Assembly (NCBI GenBank): GCA_020625635.1 | Contig: JAHLBL010000043.1 | Span: 1-10,467, forward strand | Length of the DNA stretch: 10,467 nt | Direction: 5' to 3' | Source: a bacterium | Lineage (GTDB): Bacteria > Bacillota > Clostridia > Oscillospirales > Acutalibacteraceae | Part shown: positions 5,957-10,467 of the stretch, in pieces | Layout: every line of letters begins with the position of its first letter | Position numbering within the stretch: the stretch's first letter is position 1 | Position numbers and translations under genes: made by a program | Notes under the pieces: generated by a model | Database searches by the model: none | Told to the model about the DNA's origin: nothing | The model's input: only the letters and a program-made list of their open reading frames with translations

Positions 5957-6126
5957 GCTTGTCGGATATTGTTGTGCTCGCGGCGCTTGTCGCGGCTGTC
6001 GCGGCAGCGGTGACATTTATTATAATACGCCGAAAAAAAGGTAAAAGGTGCTCCTGCGGATGTGAGGGCTGCGCTTTTAAATGCGATAAAAAAAGCGTCG
6101 GCGGGCAGTCTCGTCCGCCTGTCTGA
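5953..6126 (+). CDS. FeoB-associated Cys-rich membrane protein
   Basis: GTG 5953 overlaps the feoB stop (GTGA, 5953-5956) and follows GGGAGG (5941-5946) by 6 bases, so translation is probably coupled. The 57-residue product has one N-terminal helix (residues 5-25, IVVLAALVAAVAAAVTFIII), a basic stretch RRKKGKR that should stay in the cytoplasm, then CSCGCEGCAFKC (Cys 33, 35, 37, 40, 44). This layout (one helix, basic turn, CxCGCxxC cluster, position right after feoB) is that of the FeoB-associated Cys-rich family. The cysteines may bind iron or another metal near the cytoplasmic mouth of FeoB, standing in for a FeoC-type partner; that role is inferred. The first ATG in this frame, further upstream at 5854, lies inside feoB and is not needed. 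Confidence 0.85.
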   Translation: MSLSDIVVLAALVAAVAAAVTFIIIRRKKGKRCSCGCEGCAFKCDKKSVGGQSRPPV

Positions 6127-6200
6127 ACGTGCAGAAAACTGGAATCATCACCAACAGCGTGATTAAGTAAGTTCCCTTAAAGTAAAAAATTGTTTTATAT

Positions 6201-6235
6201 GCGTCGGTTGATTTTTTATCAATCGGCGCTTTATT
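6201..6235 (+). terminator. Intrinsic terminator of the feo operon
   Basis: GCGTCGGTTGAT (6201-6212) pairs with ATCAATCGGCGC (6218-6229), a 12-bp stem with two G.U pairs and a loop of five T, followed by TTTATT. It separates feo from the ATPase operon. The rest of 6127-6248 holds no gene. Confidence 0.85.
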
Positions 6236-6248
6236 ATGTCAAATCGTA

Positions 6249-6277
6249 TTGATTTTTCGGTGCTGTTGTGCTACAAT
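6249..6277 (+). promoter_or_regulatory. Promoter of the V/A-type ATPase operon
   Basis: TTGATT (6249-6254) and TACAAT (6272-6277) are 17 bases apart. Transcription would start near 6284, giving a leader of about 77 bases to the first ATPase gene. Confidence 0.7.
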
Positions 6278-6360
6278 AGTTTAGTTTTTTAAAGTACCTA
6301 TACTAAAATATGTCAAAATGGAATATATGGTAATATTACAGCCGAAAGGAGCTTCAGGTT

Positions 6361-6669
6361 ATGCAGGATGTAATTAAAAAACTGGTTGAAATCGACGAGC
6401 AGGCAAAGGCTTTCAGCGAGGAGACCGAGAAGCAGAAGGAAGAGTACGAGGCGAAGATAAGCGAAGAATCCGAGAAGGTGTACGGGAAATATATGGACGA
6501 CGCTAAGGCGGAGGTCGAGGAGCAGAAGAAGATCATCGAGCAGAAGAGCGAGGAAAAGTACCTGAAGAAGAAGGAAGAGAGCGAAAAGCAGATAAAGATC
6601 CTTACTCAGAAGTTTAATACAAATGCCGATAACTGGGTGGATCAGATTGTCGGCGATGTGCTGGCGTAG
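6361..6669 (+). CDS. V/A-type ATPase peripheral-stalk subunit (G/H-like, NtpF-type)
   Basis: The 102-residue product starts at ATG 6361, 9 bases after AAAGGAG (6345-6351). It is almost wholly Glu/Lys-rich coiled coil (residues about 5-85, EEQKKIIEQKSEEKYLKKK and similar) with a short tail ending NWVDQIVGDVLA. It has no membrane segment. Peripheral-stalk subunits of bacterial and archaeal V/A-type ATPases (NtpF of Enterococcus hirae, subunit G/H elsewhere) have this size and make-up and pair with subunit E to hold the catalytic head against rotation. Low-complexity coiled coils are weak evidence alone; the assignment rests on position as first gene of a clear ATPase operon. The gap to subunit C is 137 bases and carries RNA structure. 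Confidence 0.78.
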   Translation: MQDVIKKLVEIDEQAKAFSEETEKQKEEYEAKISEESEKVYGKYMDDAKAEVEEQKKIIEQKSEEKYLKKKEESEKQIKILTQKFNTNADNWVDQIVGDVLA

Positions 6670-6676
6670 GAGCAGG

Positions 6677-6761
6677 CATCCCCGAAAACTCAGCTTTACT
6701 GAAAAGATGAACATTACCCATTGTACCAAACTTGATAGGGCGCGACGGTTCGGGGGATATG
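6677..6761 (+). other. Possible structured RNA between the peripheral-stalk and C-subunit genes
   Basis: CCCCGAA (6680-6686) and TTCGGGG (6749-6755) form a perfect 7-bp stem that can extend by CAT/ATG across a small bulge. It encloses 62 bases, including a small hairpin TCAG-CTTTA-CTGA (6690-6702). It lies within a 137-base gap that is long for an operon and holds no ORF. There is no T tract after it, so it is not a terminator. It may be an RNA processing site or a regulatory element for the genes downstream. Confidence 0.4.
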
Positions 6762-6806
6762 AATTATAAGACAGAGGCACACTGAACTTGACGAGGAGAT
6801 ATAAAA

Positions 6807-7838
6807 ATGTCGGATACGAGTTATGCAGTTTATACGCGGGCTAAAGCCAAATACGGGAAACGCCTGAAGGAGAAGGACTATAAGGCGCTCCTGAATTGTG
6901 AGAGCGTTCCCGACGTGATGGCGTATTTAAAACAGAATACACATTATATAAACGCGTTCGGCGAGGCGAATGAGCGCGGAATGCGCAGAGGACTTTTCGA
7001 GAGCCTGCTCAGGCAGTACCAGATCAACGAGTTCGATACGCTGTGCCGATACGAGCTGAGCGTCGGCGAGGATATCTCGGCGTATGTGGCGCATAAGACC
7101 GAGATCAACGAGATCATACGTATCCTTACCATGCTCAACTCGCGCGACGAAAGAAAGTATCACTTCACCGTCCCGAGGCATATCGCTAAAAAGACCTCGA
7201 TCGATCTGAACGCGCTCGCCAAGGTCGAGAACTACGACCAGTTTCTCGAGGCGGTGCGCAATACGCGTTACGGGAAGGTGCTCAGTAAGTACAGCTCCGA
7301 GGAGTATAAGCAGATCCCCATAACCGAGATCGAGAGCGAGCTTTATATCAACCTTTATATCGAGCTGTACAGCGCGATCGATAAGATGGGCGAGAAGTCC
7401 GAGAACGAGGAGCTGAGAAGCTTCCTCGATACGGTTATTGATTACAGAAATTTTCTCAATATAATTCGATTAAAGAAATATTATGACACCGATCCGGCAA
7501 CGATCAGAAGCCATATAATCCCGTTCGGCAATCTGAAGAAGGAGACGCTGGACGCTATGTGCAACGCGGAGACCGCACAGCAGGTTTACGATATTATGGC
7601 GGATACGAGAGTCGGTCGGCTTATCGATAAGGTCGAGTACGACAATCTCGACGAGCTCGAGGTCAAGGTGAAGTACAAGAAGGCAAGGCATAATATGTAC
7701 TACTCCGACAGCCCCTCAACGGTAATGATATCGTACATCATACTCTGCGAGATAGAGCTCCACAACCTCGTCTGCATTATCGAGGGCGCGAGGTACAAGG
7801 TAGACAAAAGCGTTATCGAGCTTTTGCTTGTGTATTAG
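6807..7838 (+). CDS. ntpC: V/A-type ATPase subunit C (NtpC-type, AC39/subunit d family)
   Basis: The 343-residue soluble protein starts at ATG 6807, 8 bases after GAGGAG (6793-6798). It is rich in helix, with the family's opening phrase YAVYTRAKAKYGKRL and repeated three-helix segments such as LLNCESVPDVMAYLKQN and VIDYRNFLNIIRLKKYY, and a conserved late segment YIILCEIELHNLVCIIEG that continues ARYKV. Subunit C (homologue of eukaryotic subunit d) is the socket that joins the central rotor shaft (D, F) to the membrane c ring on the cytoplasmic side. The length of about 340 is normal and nothing looks broken. The gap to the next gene is 49 bases. Confidence 0.92.
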   Translation: MSDTSYAVYTRAKAKYGKRLKEKDYKALLNCESVPDVMAYLKQNTHYINAFGEANERGMRRGLFESLLRQYQINEFDTLCRYELSVGEDISAYVAHKTEINEIIRILTMLNSRDERKYHFTVPRHIAKKTSIDLNALAKVENYDQFLEAVRNTRYGKVLSKYSSEEYKQIPITEIESELYINLYIELYSAIDKMGEKSENEELRSFLDTVIDYRNFLNIIRLKKYYDTDPATIRSHIIPFGNLKKETLDAMCNAETAQQVYDIMADTRVGRLIDKVEYDNLDELEVKVKYKKARHNMYYSDSPSTVMISYIILCEIELHNLVCIIEGARYKVDKSVIELLLVY

Positions 7839-7887
7839 ATTATTACTTATTTTTGAATATAAAACCATTTTAAGGAGGTGATTTGAG

Positions 7888-9831
7888 TTGAGTGTTGAAA
7901 ACATCAAGGCTTTCAGTATCATAGGTCATAAAAAAGCTCTTGACGACGTGTGTATAGTGCTCGGAAAATCAAAGGCTTTCCAGCCCGACGAGGTCAGCAA
8001 CTTCTACAGCGATATGGTAGGCTTCAACAGAGCGGCGCCGCAGAATATTTTCAGCGAGCCGATGACGCGCATATTAAGCGCGCTCAGGATACTCTCTATC
8101 GAGCCGAGATACATACATACGAAAAAGACGTTCAAGCCTAATTACGACGAAATCGACGATTACTCAAAGAGGCTTTCCGAGAAGGTAGAGAAATGGGAGA
8201 GCAAACGCGCCGAGCTTCAGGAGGAGTACAACGAATGCAAGCGCGCGCGTGAGGAAACCAGCCATTTTGTGTCTGTTGACGCCAACATCGAGGAGCTTCT
8301 CGAGATGGAGTATGTAAAGGCGGTTTTCGGTCGTCTGCCCAAGGAAAATCTTAAAAAGCTCGGCACCGAGAATTATAAGATGGACTATATAGAGTTTATC
8401 CCCTGTATGGAGGAGGGCTCGTATATGTGGGCGGTGTACTTTGTGCCCGTCACAATGTACGACAAGGCGGAGAGACTGTTCTCGCGTCTGTACTTTGAGA
8501 AGAGCTCCTTCGGCGAGATGGACGAAGCGCCCGAGAAACGCTATAAGCGGCTTAAATCGGACGTGGAAAAGCTGAAAGAAAAGCTCAATCAAATCAATGA
8601 AAAAATCGAAACTTTCTCCGAGGAAAAGGAAAAGAAGATCCTCAGCTACTACACAAAGGCGGCGGAGTACAATCTTTACCTGACTATCCGAACCCATGCT
8701 ATGCAGAAGGGCGACAGCTTTGTACTTACGGGCTGGGTGTCCGAGAAGAAGGCGGAAGGAATCAGGGAAAGGCTCGAGAAAATCGAGAGCGTCGAAATCA
8801 GCGTGAGCAGCGCTAAGGACGAGCTCAAGCTCAATCCGCCCGTAAAGCTGAAGAACAATCCGCTGACACGTCCGTTCCAGTTCTACACCGAGATGTACGG
8901 CGTGCCGAAATATAAGGAAATCGACCCCACGGCGTTTATCGCGATAACGTACTTTATGCTGTTCGGAATAATGTTCGGCGATGTAGGCCACGGTCTGTGC
9001 GTAATAATCGCGGGCGCGGTAATGTGGTTCGCGAAAAAAATGCAGATAGGAAAAATCCTTATGCCGTGCGGCTTTTCGGGTATGATATTCGGAGCACTCT
9101 ACGGCAGCGTGTTCGGCTTTGAGGACGGAATGGACTGGCTGTACAAGGGAATTCTCCATATGGAGGAAAAGCCGATCGAGGTAATGTCGCCCTCCTTTAC
9201 GAACACGATCCTATACGTCGCGGTCGGAATAGGAATGTCGCTTTTGTGTATAGCGATGATGCTGAATATTTACACCTCGATACGTCAGGGAAACAAGGGC
9301 AGAGCGCTGTTCGACACAGGCGGATTATGCGGACTGCTGTTCTACGGAATGATATGCGCGGGACTGGTCGGTCTGCTGATATTCAACGTCAACCTGTTCA
9401 GCCTGCCGTATATTATCGTGATCGCGGTTTCGTTCATACTCGTGTTCCTCAGAGAACCGCTCTCCAAGCTTGTGAACGGCGACAGCGACTGGAAGCCCGA
9501 GAGCTGGGGCGGCTTCGTGCTTGAAAACTTCTTTGAGAGCATCGAGGTACTGCTCAGCTACGTTTCAAATACAATGAGCTTCCTGAGAGTCGCGGCGTTC
9601 GTGCTCGTGCACGCGGGTATGATGCAGGTCGTATTCACGCTCTGCGATACCGCGGGACCTGTCGGCTACTGGCCTGTATTCATTATCGGAAACGCGCTTG
9701 TGTGCGCGCTGGAGGCGCTGCTCGTTTCGATTCAGGTGCTCAGACTTGAGTACTACGAGATGTTCAGCCGTTTCTACTCGGGCGAGGGCAGACCGTACGA
9801 GCCCGTAAGGCTCAGCTTAGTGAGAAATTGA
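7888..9831 (+). CDS. ntpI: V/A-type ATPase subunit I (a-subunit, NtpI)
   Basis: The start is TTG 7888, behind AAGGAGGTGAT (7872-7882), a near-perfect match to the 16S rRNA tail, with 9 bases after AGGAGG. The 647 residues fall in two halves. Residues 1-345 are cytoplasmic with two coiled coils (about 93-130 and 215-255) that form the stator arm contacting the peripheral stalks. Residues from about 347 hold roughly seven to eight membrane helices, beginning with AFIAITYFMLFGIMFGDVGH. Arg567 in SFLRVAAFVLVHAG and Arg619 in VLRLEYYEMFSRFY correspond to the two conserved arginines in the last helices of V-type a-subunits, one essential for ion passage past the c ring. The length is typical. A 155-base gap, rich in structure, separates it from the K gene. 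Confidence 0.94.
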   Translation: MSVENIKAFSIIGHKKALDDVCIVLGKSKAFQPDEVSNFYSDMVGFNRAAPQNIFSEPMTRILSALRILSIEPRYIHTKKTFKPNYDEIDDYSKRLSEKVEKWESKRAELQEEYNECKRAREETSHFVSVDANIEELLEMEYVKAVFGRLPKENLKKLGTENYKMDYIEFIPCMEEGSYMWAVYFVPVTMYDKAERLFSRLYFEKSSFGEMDEAPEKRYKRLKSDVEKLKEKLNQINEKIETFSEEKEKKILSYYTKAAEYNLYLTIRTHAMQKGDSFVLTGWVSEKKAEGIRERLEKIESVEISVSSAKDELKLNPPVKLKNNPLTRPFQFYTEMYGVPKYKEIDPTAFIAITYFMLFGIMFGDVGHGLCVIIAGAVMWFAKKMQIGKILMPCGFSGMIFGALYGSVFGFEDGMDWLYKGILHMEEKPIEVMSPSFTNTILYVAVGIGMSLLCIAMMLNIYTSIRQGNKGRALFDTGGLCGLLFYGMICAGLVGLLIFNVNLFSLPYIIVIAVSFILVFLREPLSKLVNGDSDWKPESWGGFVLENFFESIEVLLSYVSNTMSFLRVAAFVLVHAGMMQVVFTLCDTAGPVGYWPVFIIGNALVCALEALLVSIQVLRLEYYEMFSRFYSGEGRPYEPVRLSLVRN

Positions 9832-9850
9832 CGTTCGGCGTTAAGTCCGC

Positions 9851-9968
9851 GCTGATATTATGTGTAATCCGCTCAGCTTGTCCCTCAGGGACAGCGTGCG
9901 ACTGAATTTCCGTTTGCGCCTTATCCGCCCACGGTAAGGCACAGGGATTTTATTAACAATTTGTGGGC
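9851..9968 (+). promoter_or_regulatory. Structured RNA leader with possible pseudoknot next to the ribosome binding site of the K-subunit gene
   Basis: Several helices follow each other: GCTGA/TCAGC (9851-9855 with 9873-9877) containing ATTA-TGTG-TAAT; TGTCCC-TCA-GGGACA (9879-9893); and GCCTTATC (9918-9925) with GGTAAGGC (9933-9940), which has one U.G pair and a 7-base loop. Six bases of that loop, GCCCAC (9927-9932), are perfectly complementary to GTGGGC (9963-9968), which abuts AGAAAGG (9969-9975). Together they can form an H-type pseudoknot that would cover or stack on the ribosome binding site. No terminator-type T tract is present. Whether it senses a ligand, tunes c-subunit output or protects a processed end is unknown. 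Confidence 0.5.
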
Positions 9969-9986
9969 AGAAAGGCTATGGCAATT

Positions 9987-10406
9987 ATGTTATTCAATGC
10001 TTTATTTATGATTGTACCTGTTACACTTTTAGTATTATCCGTATTAATGGCTACAAACAACTTTAAGAGAAAAGGCAACGCCAAACGCTCGCTGCTTTTA
10101 CAGCTCGTTTCGTTCGGAGCGGTCGCTTCGTTCTGTCTTGTTTTCCCGATAATCGCTAACGCGGCAGGCGATTCGGCTCCCGTTGTTGACGCTTCCGCAA
10201 AGGGACTGCAGTATCTCGGCGCGGCTATCTCAACAGGCGTTGCGTGTATCGGCGGCGGTATTGCGGTAGGTCACGGCGCTCCCGCGGCTATCGGCGCGGC
10301 TGCCGAGGATCCCAAGAACTTCGGTAAGGCTATTATCTTCGTCGCGCTCGGTGAAGGTATCGCGCTTTACGGTATGCTTATTTCCATCCTTATTCTCAAC
10401 GGCTGA
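9987..10406 (+). CDS. ntpK: V/A-type ATPase subunit K (proteolipid c-ring subunit, NtpK)
   Basis: The start is chosen at ATG 9987 because AGAAAGG (9969-9975) is 11 bases upstream; ATG 9978, only 2 bases after it, would add MAI and is an alternative, and GTG 9963 precedes the site. The 139-residue protein has four membrane helices (about 3-22, 38-58, 76-98, 113-137). The second hairpin is a standard c-type unit: Gly-rich helix STGVACIGGGIAVG, polar loop AAAEDPKNFGK, and Glu123 in FVALGEGIALYG as the ion-binding carboxylate. The first hairpin has no carboxylate and no Gly-rich pattern, and its loop is basic (NNFKRKGNAKR). V-type K subunits usually carry one carboxylate per two hairpins. No Gln is seen opposite Glu123 in the Gly-rich helix, so Na+ specificity cannot be claimed. 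The F gene starts 2 bases later. Confidence 0.92.
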   Translation: MLFNALFMIVPVTLLVLSVLMATNNFKRKGNAKRSLLLQLVSFGAVASFCLVFPIIANAAGDSAPVVDASAKGLQYLGAAISTGVACIGGGIAVGHGAPAAIGAAAEDPKNFGKAIIFVALGEGIALYGMLISILILNG

Positions 10407-10408
10407 TT

Positions 10409-10467
10409 ATGAAGTATTATCTGATCAGCGATAATGTTGATACCCAGATGGGTATGAGGCTCGCGGG
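10409..10467 (+). CDS. ntpG: V/A-type ATPase subunit F (NtpG-type), 5' partial
   Basis: ATG 10409 begins 2 bases after the K stop codon, and 19 codons are visible before the window ends. They read MKYYLISDNVDTQMGMRLA, matching the opening of V/A-type subunit F, where YLISDN(V/E) followed by a G-x-x-LAG segment is characteristic. Subunit F is a small Rossmann-like protein of about 100 residues that binds subunit D in the central rotor shaft. The tight spacing suggests translational coupling with K. The E, A, B and D subunits would be expected to the right, beyond the window. Confidence 0.85.
   Translation, partial: MKYYLISDNVDTQMGMRLA

Noticed and set aside
7839..7887. Internal promoter between the C and I subunit genes
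   Set aside because: AT-rich, but no -35/-10 pair with acceptable spacing; only the strong ribosome binding site is supported.
8164..9159. 331-codon open frame on the minus strand within the subunit I gene
   Set aside because: Same reason: antisense shadow of a clearly conserved gene, with His/Arg-rich low-complexity product and no family match.
1..10467. CRISPR array, tRNA, rRNA, insertion sequence or defence system
   Set aside because: No regularly spaced repeats, cloverleaf sequences, transposase motifs or defence-family domains were seen on either strand.

Overview
The window looks like chromosome from a Gram-positive Clostridia (Oscillospirales / Ruminococcus-like) bacterium. The pointers are strong AGGAGG-type ribosome binding sites, TTG and GTG starts, TTGACA-17-TATAAT promoters, GC-rich intrinsic terminators with T tracts, and a gene set (FeoA-FeoB fusion with a Cys-rich partner, bacterial V/A-type ATPase operon, secreted CAP-domain protein, YjdF/DUF2992 relic) typical of gut Clostridia. 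All genes I accept are on the + strand. The genus is an inference.

Region 1 (1-900) is a stretch of broken genes. It holds the 3' end of an unidentified gene, then an in-frame chimera of a YjdF/DUF2992 N-terminus and the C-terminal half of an alpha/beta hydrolase that has lost its nucleophile. Next comes a 31-codon stub of a class I methyltransferase that runs into a terminator-like hairpin. These look like several deletions with short homologies at the joints.

Region 2 (868-3450) has three independent units. The first is a secreted or lipid-anchored CAP-domain protein with its own promoter, palindrome and terminator. The second is a class II (YafJ/EgtC-type) glutamine amidotransferase behind a consensus promoter and a leader with a 47-codon ORF and a terminator hairpin (possible attenuation). 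The third is a 70-residue two-helix membrane protein.

Region 3 (3519-6235) is a ferrous iron uptake operon. A consensus promoter overlaps or precedes two adjacent palindromes and is followed by a feoA-feoB fusion. A 57-residue FeoB-associated Cys-rich membrane protein overlaps feoB by 4 bases, and an intrinsic terminator closes the unit.

Region 4 (6249-10467, running off the end) is a V/A-type ATPase operon in the order peripheral-stalk G/H-like subunit, C, I, K, F (partial). Two intergenic gaps inside it (6670-6806 and 9832-9986) are unusually long and carry RNA secondary structure. The second ends in a hairpin whose loop can pair with the bases just before the ribosome binding site of the K (proteolipid) gene. 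This possible regulatory pseudoknot is the most interesting feature in the window. I see no CRISPR array, tRNA, rRNA, IS element or defence system.
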